Positions 33,239-40,713 of a stretch of DNA of 64,000 nt are shown piece after piece (the stretch's first letter is position 1; each line of letters opens with the position of its first letter). The DNA is from a bacterium (GTDB lineage Bacteria > Desulfobacterota > Binatia > HRBIN30 > CADEER01). The position numbers were made by a program, and so were the translations under genes. The notes below the pieces were generated by a model. That model did not search any database. It had not been told where the DNA came from and worked only from the letters and a program-made list of their open reading frames with translations. The DNA lies in assembly GCA_019637795.1 (NCBI GenBank), contig JAHBUY010000003.1, positions 443,409 through 507,408 of the forward strand, written 5' to 3'.

Positions 33239-34069
33239 ATGACAGTTCGACGGGTCCTGCTCGCCGGGCTTGCGGGTGCCGTGCTGGTCACGGGGGTGGC
33301 ATCGGCACAGCTCACCGGCGCCCAGCAGAAGTGCATCGACAACTACAACAACAAGCTGCGCCTGGTGTCGCAGCAGGTGGGAAAGAGCGCCACCGCCTGC
33401 ATCAAGCTGGCGACCGAAGGCGACCTGCCCAACCCCGAGGCCTGCGTGGTCGGCGACGCCGACGGCAAGATCGCCGACAAGACGGCGAAGGTCGCCGACC
33501 TGTTCGGGCCCGGCAAGCTGTGCGACCCGGTGCCGCTGGTGATCGTGCGCCCGGCGGCGATCGCCAACGCCGCCCACGTCAGCGCCCTCAGCCGCCTCAT
33601 GCACGAGCTCTTCGGCAACCCGGTCGGCCTCTTCAGCACCGACAAGACCGACGCCAAGTGCCTCAACAAGGCGGTGCAGCGCGCCGCCCAGGCGCTCACC
33701 GAGATCGTCAAGCAGCACCGCGGCTGCACCCGCGCGGGCATGAAGGCCGGCACCGTCACCAGCAACGCGACCCTGCTCGCCACCTGCGGCACGTTCGCCC
33801 TGCTCGACACCGGCGGCAAAGCGGACGGGCGGCTGAAGAAGCTCGACGCCGACGTGCAGAGCGCCTGCGCCAAACCCGGCATCAACCTGGCGGCGCTGTT
33901 CGACGGCCTGCCCGCCGCCTGCAACGAAACCGCGGCCGCGCTGTCGGCCTGCCTGCAGGCCCACACCCGTTGCCGGGCGTGCATCGCCATCAACTACGCC
34001 GACTCGCAGAGCATGAGCTGCGACGTCTTCGACGACGGCCTCGCCAACGGCTCCTGCGCCCCCACCTGA
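33239..34069 (+). CDS. Secreted Cys-rich protein, module N only
   Basis: This 276-residue protein of unknown function has a cleavable signal peptide (about residues 1-23, ending VASA) and an ATG preceded by AAGGGGGA. The mature part opens LTGAQQKCIDNYNNKLRL, has GKSATAC, and ends with paired cysteines (CRACIAINYADSQ, MSCDVFDDG). It aligns along its whole length with the N-terminal half of the next gene, so it defines a free-standing copy of that module ('module N'). The even spacing of cysteines suggests disulfides and an extracytoplasmic location. I do not recognise the family. Confidence 0.8.
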   Translation: MTVRRVLLAGLAGAVLVTGVASAQLTGAQQKCIDNYNNKLRLVSQQVGKSATACIKLATEGDLPNPEACVVGDADGKIADKTAKVADLFGPGKLCDPVPLVIVRPAAIANAAHVSALSRLMHELFGNPVGLFSTDKTDAKCLNKAVQRAAQALTEIVKQHRGCTRAGMKAGTVTSNATLLATCGTFALLDTGGKADGRLKKLDADVQSACAKPGINLAALFDGLPAACNETAAALSACLQAHTRCRACIAINYADSQSMSCDVFDDGLANGSCAPT

Positions 34070-34105
34070 GGGCCCGCAAAGGCAAGCGGCACAGGCCCTT
34101 CAAGC

Positions 34106-34117
34106 AAACGATCGTTT
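34106..34117. promoter_or_regulatory. 12-base palindrome AAACGATCGTTT
   Basis: This perfect palindrome lies in the 195-base gap between two paralogous secreted-protein genes, about 150 bases upstream of the second. The surrounding bases are less GC-rich than the window average. It could be an operator half-site pair; there is no direct evidence of a binding protein. Confidence 0.3.
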
Positions 34118-34264
34118 CGGTGAAGCCGCGCTCACCATGAGAAAAAATCGCCTTGACATGACCGTGGCGGCCGTGGTCAGGACGGATATCACCATCCTAT
34201 TCTCGAGTTAGTCCATCAACCGTGCAGCCCGGGCGGCTGCACCACATCAGCAAGGGGGGTACGT

Positions 34265-35977
34265 ATGTGTAGTCGCAGGCTTCTCACGCTCGGCGGCAGC
34301 ATCGCCGTCAGCCTGCTGGTCGCTGGCAACGCCTTCGCGGCGCTGACCGGCGCCGAGCAGAAGTGCATCGACGGGTACAACAATTTCCTGCGCCTGGTCT
34401 CGGCGCAGGCGGGCAAGTCGGCCACGGCGTGCGTCAAGACCGCGACCAAGGACGGCTCGAGCCCGAACACCTGCATCGTCACCAACACCGACGGCAAGAT
34501 CGCCGGCAAGGAGACCAAGGTCACCGGCCTCTATCCGGCCAAGTGCACCGGCAGCGAGCCCATCCAGCAGGGCGCGGTGACCGGCAACGCGGCGCACCGC
34601 AATTCGGCGACCGAGCTGGCGCACGCGCTCTTCGGCGATCCGACCGGCACGCTGAGCAACGACAAGGCCGACGCCAAGTGCCTGCAGAAGATCGTGCAGC
34701 GCTCGACCCAGGCCTTCACGGCCATCATCCTGGCGCACCGCGCCTGCGTGAAGAACGGCATGAAGTCGGGGACGATCACCGACGCGACGAGCCTCGATGC
34801 GACCTGCGGCACCTTCGCCCAGATCGACAGCGGCAACAAGGCCGCCGGCAAGCTGGCGGCGGTGAGCGCGGACGCGAGCGGCACCTGCGGCGCGACCACC
34901 TCCTCGCTGGCGTCGCTGTTCGACGGGCTGCCCGCGGGCTGCACGAACAACACCACGAACCTCGGCAACTGTGTGGTCGCCAAGACCCGTTGTGTCGCCT
35001 GCCGGACGCTGAACGCTGCCGACGGCCAGAACATTGACTGTGACGTGTTCGACGACGGCTCGTCGAACTACTCCTGCGAGCCGATCGGCGCGGCCACCTG
35101 CACTCTGGACGCGAGCAGCCAGCTCGCCCTCGGCACCGCGGCGCTCAGCCTGCCGCTCGCCGCGAGCGGCACGCTGAACATCGCCTGCGGCTCGGCCGGA
35201 CCGGACGGCGCCGCGAACTGCACCTGCGACGTCGGCGCCTTCGCCCCGATCGTCATCATGAGCTTGGGCGACGTCTGCGTGCACCCCGCCGCCGGCTGCA
35301 CGCCGGGCAAGATCGACTGCAACGGCGGGACCTCGCTCAATGCCTCGCTGGTCGCCGATCACGACATCGGCTCCTGCAGCGGCGATGCGAACTGCAAGAC
35401 CCAGTGCGACGCCTACTGCGGCGGCATCAGCTCGAGCCGCCTGACCTACGGCTGCGAGGGCTTCTGCCAGGGCGGCTCCAACCACGGCGGCGCCTGCACG
35501 CTCGACTCGCAGTGCCCGGGCGGCCAGTGCCCCGGCAAGGATCCGGTGCCGCCGGCGCACGCCGGCACGTGCAACTGCTCGTGTCAGTCGCAGGGCCTCG
35601 GCGCCCCGGCGGCGGCCGGCAACATGGCGTGCGAGGTCGGCACCCAGATCGACGTCGAGCTGCCCAGCAACGGCACCTGCGGCGACACGGTGACCATCGC
35701 CCTGCCGCCGATCTGCGGTGGCGTGACCACCACCACGGCGAGCGGCGGCATCCTGAACGCCGACAAGGCGATGGGGATCACCGTTCCGCCGTACGGCACG
35801 CTGGTCAACCCGCCGTTCGGCTACGGCACCTACCCGAACTCGCTCACCGGCGTCGCGACGTCGTGCGCGTCGCTGAGCGGCAGCTCGGTGTCCGGTCTGA
35901 AGCTGGTCGGCCACCTGGCCTTCCCGGATTCGACGCTGGGCGACATCCTGGCGATGAATTCGTTCGTCTGCCAGTAA
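34265..35977 (+). CDS. Secreted Cys-rich protein, modules N + C
   Basis: This 570-residue secreted protein has a signal peptide of about 26 residues (GNAFAA). Residues 27-275 are module N (LTGAEQKCIDGYNNFLRL, GKSATACVKTAT, IDCDVFDDG), homologous to the protein at 33239. Residues 278-570 are module C (CTLDASSQLAL, LGDVCVHPAAGCTPGKIDC, YGCEGFCQGG, CPGGQCPG, NCSCQSQG, DVELPSNGTCGD), homologous to the end of the protein at 39389. The final DSTLGDILAMNSFVCQ segment is strongly conserved. Function is unknown, and the cysteine content indicates an extracellular or cell-surface protein. It is followed by two strong hairpin terminators. Confidence 0.82.
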   Translation: MCSRRLLTLGGSIAVSLLVAGNAFAALTGAEQKCIDGYNNFLRLVSAQAGKSATACVKTATKDGSSPNTCIVTNTDGKIAGKETKVTGLYPAKCTGSEPIQQGAVTGNAAHRNSATELAHALFGDPTGTLSNDKADAKCLQKIVQRSTQAFTAIILAHRACVKNGMKSGTITDATSLDATCGTFAQIDSGNKAAGKLAAVSADASGTCGATTSSLASLFDGLPAGCTNNTTNLGNCVVAKTRCVACRTLNAADGQNIDCDVFDDGSSNYSCEPIGAATCTLDASSQLALGTAALSLPLAASGTLNIACGSAGPDGAANCTCDVGAFAPIVIMSLGDVCVHPAAGCTPGKIDCNGGTSLNASLVADHDIGSCSGDANCKTQCDAYCGGISSSRLTYGCEGFCQGGSNHGGACTLDSQCPGGQCPGKDPVPPAHAGTCNCSCQSQGLGAPAAAGNMACEVGTQIDVELPSNGTCGDTVTIALPPICGGVTTTTASGGILNADKAMGITVPPYGTLVNPPFGYGTYPNSLTGVATSCASLSGSSVSGLKLVGHLAFPDSTLGDILAMNSFVCQ

Positions 35978-35991
35978 GACCCATCAACGGC

Positions 35992-36024
35992 CTGGAGGGG
36001 GCCGGCGTCGCCGGCCCCCTCCAG
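35992..36024 (+). terminator. Hairpin terminator 1 after the N+C protein gene
   Basis: CTGGAGGGGGCCGGC (35992-36006) pairs perfectly with GCCGGCCCCCTCCAG (36010-36024) across a GTC loop: a 15-base stem beginning 15 bases after the stop codon. No T-tract follows, but its position and stability make a terminator likely. Confidence 0.7.
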
Positions 36025-36037
36025 CACGGTACTGCGC

Positions 36038-36071
36038 GAAAGCCCCTGACGCCCCGGCGTCAGGGGCTTTC
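36038..36071 (+). terminator. Hairpin terminator 2, tandem
   Basis: GAAAGCCCCTGACGCC (36038-36053) pairs with GGCGTCAGGGGCTTTC (36056-36071), a 16-base perfect stem with A-rich and T-rich outer ends. This is the layout of a bidirectional intrinsic terminator. It ends 42 bases before the next start codon. Confidence 0.75.
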
Positions 36072-36113
36072 GTCGCTCTGGGATCGTCGGCGGCGCGCCG
36101 GGGGTTCAACGCG

Positions 36114-37763
36114 ATGACCGCTCGCCAGCGCGCCATCGGCGGCGCGATGCTGCTCGCCGCCAGCGTCGCGCTCGCCTACGCCGGCAGCTTCGCCGGCGGC
36201 TTCGTCTCCGACGACGTCGCGGCGATCGCCAACAACCCGCTCCTCGAGGCGCTCGATGCAGCGCATCTGCGCGCCATCTTCGCCAGCTTCGACGACGCCA
36301 ACTACATCCCGCTGAAGGTCCTCTCGCTGGCCGTCGATCGCGCCGTCTGGGGACCGGAGCCGTTCGGCTACCACCTCGGCAACCTGCTGCTCCACATCGC
36401 CTGCACCCTGCTCGTCTGGCGCATCCTGCTGCGCCTGGCGCTCTCGCCCGGGGCGGCGCTGCTGGTGGCGCTGCTGTGGGCGCTGCACCCGCTGCAGGTC
36501 GAGTCGGTGGCGTTCATGAGCGAGCGCAAGAACGTCCTCTCCGGCGCCTTCTTCTTCGCCGCCTTCCTCGCCTGGCTGCGCTTCTCGGCGCGCCGCGACT
36601 GGCGCGCCTACGGCGCCGTGGCGCTGCTGTTCACCGCCGCCCTGCTGTCGAAGATGAACACGGTGGTGCTGCCGGCGCTGTGCATCGCCTACGAGGTCCT
36701 GGTGACCCGGCGCGTCGGCCGCTGGACGCTGGCGGCCACCCTGCCGCTGTTCGCCATCGGCGCGGTCGTCGTCTGGTACAACCTCGCCGGCAACCCGATC
36801 CACGGCAGCCGCTTCCACGGCGGCAGCGCCCTGGTGACCTGGCTGACCAGCAGCACCGTCGTGTTCCGCTATCTGGCCCTGACGGTCGCGCCGCTCGGGC
36901 TGCGGACGTTCTACTACATCCCGCTGCACGGCTCGCCGACCGACTGGCCGGTGGCGCTGTCGCTGCTCGGCCTGGCGGCGCTCGCCGCGCTGGTCTGGGG
37001 CCTCCACCGACGTCGGCCGCGCGAGGCCTTCTGGCTTCTCTGGTTCGGCATCACGCTCGCCCCGATGCTGAACATCGTGCCCTTCCCGACGCTGATGCAG
37101 GACCGCTACATGTACCTGCCGCTGCTCGGCCTGCTGGCGGCGCCGGCGTGCGCCCTCGATGCGGGGCTGTGGCGCGCCGCGGCCCGTCGCGCGGCGGCGG
37201 TCGCCGCGACGGCGCTCGCCGTCGCCCTCGGCGGGCTCACCGTGACCCGCCTGGCGGTCTGGCACGACGAGATCAGCCTCTGGCGCGACTGGGCGCTCCA
37301 GGAATGGTACCTGCCGGTCGACCAGGGCCCGTTCCTCACCCGGGACAGCGAGCGCAAGCTCGCCATCCTCGAAGCGGCCGCCCGCGCCACGCCCGATTCG
37401 GCGCTGCTGCGCCACAATCTCGGCGCCCTCCTCTACGAGCGCGGCGACCTGCCGAAGGCCGTCGCCGAGCTCGACGCCGCCACCCGGCTCCCGGGCGGCG
37501 ACGCCGGCGTGCCGCTGCTCAATCTCGGCCGGGCGCTGCTCCACGGCGGCGACGGGCCGCGCGCCGCCGCCGTCCTGCAACGGGCCGTCGAGCGCGAGCC
37601 CTACTCCTTCTACGCCCAGCTCAACCTGGCGCGCGCCGCGCTGCGCGTGGGCGACACGGCGACCGCCCGCCGCGCCCTGGAGGCCTGCGCCCGGATACGG
37701 CCGGGTTCCGAGCGCCAGTACCGGGGCGAGTGGGAGGCGGTGGGAGGGAGGGAGGCGGGTTGA
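36114..37763 (+). CDS. TMTC-like multi-TM protein with C-terminal TPR repeats
   Basis: This 549-residue protein has roughly ten TM segments followed by TPR repeats (about residues 420-535: LRHNLGALLYERGDLPKA, LLNLGRALLHGG, AQLNLARAALRVGD). The early loop FVSDDVAAIANNP and the LWALHPLQVESVAFMSERKNVL motif (first 20 residues: LWALHPLQVESVAFMSERKN) are hallmarks of the bacterial relatives of eukaryotic TMTC O-mannosyltransferases. A membrane glycosyltransferase modifying secreted proteins is a reasonable inference, given the secreted Thr/Pro-rich proteins nearby. Activity has not been shown for most bacterial members. The ATG at 36114 follows the double terminator. Confidence 0.8.
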   Translation: MTARQRAIGGAMLLAASVALAYAGSFAGGFVSDDVAAIANNPLLEALDAAHLRAIFASFDDANYIPLKVLSLAVDRAVWGPEPFGYHLGNLLLHIACTLLVWRILLRLALSPGAALLVALLWALHPLQVESVAFMSERKNVLSGAFFFAAFLAWLRFSARRDWRAYGAVALLFTAALLSKMNTVVLPALCIAYEVLVTRRVGRWTLAATLPLFAIGAVVVWYNLAGNPIHGSRFHGGSALVTWLTSSTVVFRYLALTVAPLGLRTFYYIPLHGSPTDWPVALSLLGLAALAALVWGLHRRRPREAFWLLWFGITLAPMLNIVPFPTLMQDRYMYLPLLGLLAAPACALDAGLWRAAARRAAAVAATALAVALGGLTVTRLAVWHDEISLWRDWALQEWYLPVDQGPFLTRDSERKLAILEAAARATPDSALLRHNLGALLYERGDLPKAVAELDAATRLPGGDAGVPLLNLGRALLHGGDGPRAAAVLQRAVEREPYSFYAQLNLARAALRVGDTATARRALEACARIRPGSERQYRGEWEAVGGREAG

Positions 37764-37825
37764 GGGGGTGGGGCGAGCCGGAATCCGCCCCCCCCGAGTC
37801 CCCTCCCCCTACCCTCGCGGCGAGA

Positions 37826-38425
37826 TCACTGCGCCGCTGGGGTCGCCGCGGGCGCGGTCGCTGCCGCGGTCGGCTCGGCGGCCGGCGTTGCGGCGGCGGC
37901 GGGCGGCGCGGAGCCGGTGAGCTGGCTCAGGTTGGCGATGAACCAGGCCTGCGCGTCCTTGGACACGGCGTTGTCGCTGACCCCGTACCAGTGCTGGGAG
38001 GTCTCGACGAACGCCGTCGACTTGTCGCCCGTCCAACCCGGCTTCTGCGGGTTGGTGCCGTTCGGCGGTCCGAAGCGTTTGGTCAGCGTCTCGATGACGG
38101 ACTGCTGGTTCTCGGCCCCGTAGTAGACGACGTACACCCAGAGCTGGTTCTTCCAGAAGCGCAGCTCGACGTCCGCCTTGCGCTTCAGCTCGGGAACCTC
38201 GACGCCGCGCACGACGTAGCGCGTCAGGTAGTCGCTGACGAATGCCTGCGAGCCGAGGTTGGCGGCGGCGGGGACGGCCTCCATCTTGGGGTAGAGCTTC
38301 TTCACCGCCTCGACGCTCGAGCCCAGCTTCGCCTTGCCGAATCCGGTCGGCTCGTTGGTGACGCCGAGCGCCGGCGCCGCGATCAGCGCGGCCAGCACCG
38401 CGAAAGCGATCGTTCTCTTGCGCAT
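37826..38425 (-). CDS. Periplasmic protein of unknown function, paralog A
   Basis: This 199-residue protein has a signal peptide (about 21 residues, APALG). The core has GFGKAKLGSSVEAVKKLYP, VELRFWKNQLWVYVVYYG and IETLTKRFGPP, followed by an Ala/Pro/Thr-rich tail. The same core occurs in the protein at 42799-43389, so the two are paralogs about 5 kb apart. The opening (FG-x(4)-GSS-x-EAVKKLYP) resembles small periplasmic proteins in which a short helix follows a beta-strand. I recognise no named family. It is convergent with the TMTC-like gene. Confidence 0.75.
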   Translation of the reverse strand: MRKRTIAFAVLAALIAAPALGVTNEPTGFGKAKLGSSVEAVKKLYPKMEAVPAAANLGSQAFVSDYLTRYVVRGVEVPELKRKADVELRFWKNQLWVYVVYYGAENQQSVIETLTKRFGPPNGTNPQKPGWTGDKSTAFVETSQHWYGVSDNAVSKDAQAWFIANLSQLTGSAPPAAAATPAAEPTAAATAPAATPAAQ

Positions 38426-38442
38426 CTCTCTCCCTCCAACGT

Positions 38443-39315
38443 CTAGGGCAGCGGGGTGAGCGAGCGACCGCGCTGCTGCAGATAGAACCCCATGGCCGCG
38501 GCGACGAAGCCGGTGGTGTGCGTCCAGGGGTGGTTCGCCGTCGCGGAGACTCCGTCATATTCGATCTCCGACGGCGGCGACAGCCATCGCCCGTCGGGCC
38601 GGCGCGCGGCGGCGATCACCTCGACCCAGCGATCCGCCTCGGCCGGGCTCGGCGGGGCGAAGGCGAGGAGGATCGCCGCCCGCTCGGCGAACAGGTCGCT
38701 GAAACGGGCGTCGGCGCGCTGTTCCGCGGCGATGGCCGCCAGCAGCCCAGGCGCGCGGCCGCTGGTGGCGGCCGGCAGCGGCAGCCCGACGCTGCGCGCC
38801 CAGGCGAGCACCAGGAACTGGTGGGTGAGGATGTAGCCGGTGCCGGGCGTCGCGGTGAAGTCGGCGATGAACGCGGCGGCGCGCTCCGGCGGCGCGCCGA
38901 CCGGCGCGAACACGTAGGTCGCGAGCCGCGTGATGCCGCGGCCGGGATCGGCCGGCAGCGGCGGTGGCGGCGCATCGGCGCGCAGCAGGCGAGCGAATCG
39001 GTGATCGCGCAGGCGGCGCTCGGTCTCGGCGACCAGCGCGCGCAATTCGGGATCGGCGCGCTGCGCCGCGAGCTGCTGCAGGAACCAGGCTTCGCCCATC
39101 TCCATCGCCGGCGCGCCCGGCGCGCGCAGCGCGGCAACGGCGCTCGTCAGGGCGCCGGCGGCCGCCGCGTCGGCGGCTCGTTCCGCCGCCACCGCCGTCG
39201 GCGCCGCCGCGACGGCGGCCCCGGACAGTGGCCAGAGGACCGCGTCGAGGAGGAACGCCGCCGCCATGACGCCGCCGATCCGCCTCCACCCCGCGCCGCA
39301 TGACCGGCCGGCCAT
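38443..39315 (-). CDS. Putative secreted protein of unknown function
   Basis: This protein of about 290 residues has a hydrophobic N-terminal segment (MAAAFLLDAVLWPLSGAAVAAA) that serves as a signal peptide or anchor. The body is mostly helical and Ala/Arg-rich, with FTATPGTGYILTHQFLVLAWA and YDGVSATANHPWTHTTGF near the end. The start is uncertain: ATG at 39315 or 39267 both precede the hydrophobic segment. Coding bias and position (17 bases upstream of the paralog A start, same strand) support a real gene. I see no recognised catalytic motif. Confidence 0.6.
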   Translation of the reverse strand: MAGRSCGAGWRRIGGVMAAAFLLDAVLWPLSGAAVAAAPTAVAAERAADAAAAGALTSAVAALRAPGAPAMEMGEAWFLQQLAAQRADPELRALVAETERRLRDHRFARLLRADAPPPPLPADPGRGITRLATYVFAPVGAPPERAAAFIADFTATPGTGYILTHQFLVLAWARSVGLPLPAATSGRAPGLLAAIAAEQRADARFSDLFAERAAILLAFAPPSPAEADRWVEVIAAARRPDGRWLSPPSEIEYDGVSATANHPWTHTTGFVAAAMGFYLQQRGRSLTPLP

Positions 39316-39353
39316 CGAGGCTACTGCGCCGCGCACCGGATCCACTGGTGAGG

Positions 39354-39382
39354 CGGAGCGCCGCGGGACCCGCGGCGCTCCG
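39354..39382 (-). terminator. GC hairpin after the dockerin-like protein gene
   Basis: CGGAGCGCCGCGGG (39354-39367) is the perfect inverse of CCCGCGGCGCTCCG (39369-39382). The structure begins 6 bases after the stop codon of the gene ending at 39389 on the minus strand. There is no T-tract, so it may act as a stem-only terminator or 3'-end stabiliser. Confidence 0.6.
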
Positions 39383-39388
39383 TACGCA

Positions 39389-40696
39389 TCACTGACAGAT
39401 GAACGTGTTGCGGCTGCGGATGTCGCCCAGCGTGGAGTCGAAGAAGCCGAGCTGACCGACCAGCTTCAGGTTGGCGATGTTGTGCGCCTGGAAGTCGGCG
39501 CACGACACCCGGGCGCCGGTAACGGACTCCGGCCCCGCGGGCGGGATCGTGGAGGTGGGGCTGTTGTTGGCCTTGAGGATGACGCCGGTCGAGGTCTCGC
39601 TGCTCACCGCGCCGCAGACCGGCGCCAGTTGGATGGTCGCGGGGTCGCCGCAAGCGCCGTTGGACGGCAACTCGACGTTGATCTGCGTGCCCAGGTTGCA
39701 CGACAGGCCGCCGGCGGCGCTGGCCGCGCCGACGCCGGTGGCGGAGCAGACGCAATTGCAGTTGTCGAAGTGCGCCACCGGCTCGCCGCCCGGGCACTGG
39801 CCGCCGGGGCACTCGCTGTCGCGGTTGCACTCCATCTCGTCGGCGCTGCCGCCCTGGCAGTAGCCCTCGCAGCCGAAGCTCTGGCGGACGTAGCCGGCGC
39901 CGAGGGAGGCGCAGTGCGCATCGCAGCTCGCCGCGCACTGGGCGTTGTTGCTGCAGGAGCCGATGGCGTGGTTGGCGTTGAGCACCACGTCGAGCGGCGC
40001 GCCGCCGTCGCAGTCGACCTTCCCCGGAGCGCAGCCGGCGGCGGGGTTGACGCAGACGTCGCCGATCGACGGGATGACCACCGGATCGAAGGCGATCAGC
40101 GCGCAGGAGCAATCCGCGGTGCCGTCGGCGCCCGGCTGGCCGCAGTCGATCGAGAACTTGCCCGTCGCCGGCAGGGCGAGCGGCAGCGCGGCGGTCTGCA
40201 GGAAGAGCTGGCTCCCCTCCTTCAGGGTGCACTGGTTGCGCACCACCGGGTCCGCCGTGTTGGTCGGGGTCGGGGTGCGGGTCTGCGTCAGGGTCGGCGT
40301 GCTGGTGGGCGTCACCGTGCTGGTGCCCGTGGCCGTTGGCGCCGCGGTGTTGGTCGGGACGGGCGTGTTGGTCGGGACGGGCGTGTTGGTCGGCACGGGG
40401 GTGAAGACCATCGGGCAGCCGGCGGCGTTGAGGAAGCTCTGCACGCAGCGGTCGACCTCGTTGGCATCGACGGTGCCGTCACGGTTCTGGTCCGCCGCGG
40501 CGCAGCTCGGGGCCGGCAGTCCACTGGCCAGGTTCACGCAGGCCTGCAGGTTGGCGATGCTCACCCGGCCGTCGCCGTCGCAGTCGCCGACGCAGACGGC
40601 GGCGGCGCGGCCGACGGTACCGAGCGCCAGCAACGCCGCCAGCGCCGCGGCGCGTCGCAGCGGGAGTCGCGAAAGTACCCAGGTCGTCATACGCAT
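39389..40696 (-). CDS. Secreted dockerin-like + module C protein
   Basis: This 435-residue secreted protein has a signal peptide (about residues 1-33). Two EF-hand-like loops follow (GDCDGDGRVSIANL and DQNRDGTVDANE; residues 36-90), as in dockerin type I domains. A Thr/Pro-rich linker of TPVPTN repeats covers residues 100-150. Module C fills residues 153-435 (CTLKEGSQL, SIGDVCVNPAAGCAPGKVDC, FGCEGYCQGG, ELPSNGACGD, FDSTLGDI). Module C is shared with the protein at 34265. The start is ATG 40696, with 40690 as alternative. The adjacent upstream gene encodes a cohesin-like lipoprotein, so the dockerin-like part may anchor this protein to the cell surface. Function is unknown. Confidence 0.82.
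   Translation of the reverse strand: MRMTTWVLSRLPLRRAAALAALLALGTVGRAAAVCVGDCDGDGRVSIANLQACVNLASGLPAPSCAAADQNRDGTVDANEVDRCVQSFLNAAGCPMVFTPVPTNTPVPTNTPVPTNTAAPTATGTSTVTPTSTPTLTQTRTPTPTNTADPVVRNQCTLKEGSQLFLQTAALPLALPATGKFSIDCGQPGADGTADCSCALIAFDPVVIPSIGDVCVNPAAGCAPGKVDCDGGAPLDVVLNANHAIGSCSNNAQCAASCDAHCASLGAGYVRQSFGCEGYCQGGSADEMECNRDSECPGGQCPGGEPVAHFDNCNCVCSATGVGAASAAGGLSCNLGTQINVELPSNGACGDPATIQLAPVCGAVSSETSTGVILKANNSPTSTIPPAGPESVTGARVSCADFQAHNIANLKLVGQLGFFDSTLGDIRSRNTFICQ
40347..40400 (-). repeat. 18-base tandem repeat encoding the TPVPTN linker
   Basis: Three copies of an 18-base unit (plus-strand GTGTTGGTCGGGACGGGC) lie at 40347-40364, 40365-40382 and 40383-40400; the last has two changes. They encode NTPVPT units of the linker in the dockerin-like protein and may vary in copy number between strains. 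Confidence 0.8.
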
Positions 40697-40713
40697 GTCC
40701 TCGTTCGTCCGGT

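Noticed and set aside
34153..34203. TTGACA at 34153-34158 as a possible -35 element before the N+C protein gene
   Set aside because: No acceptable -10 hexamer lies at 16-18 bases. The nearest AT-rich stretch is about 39 bases away.
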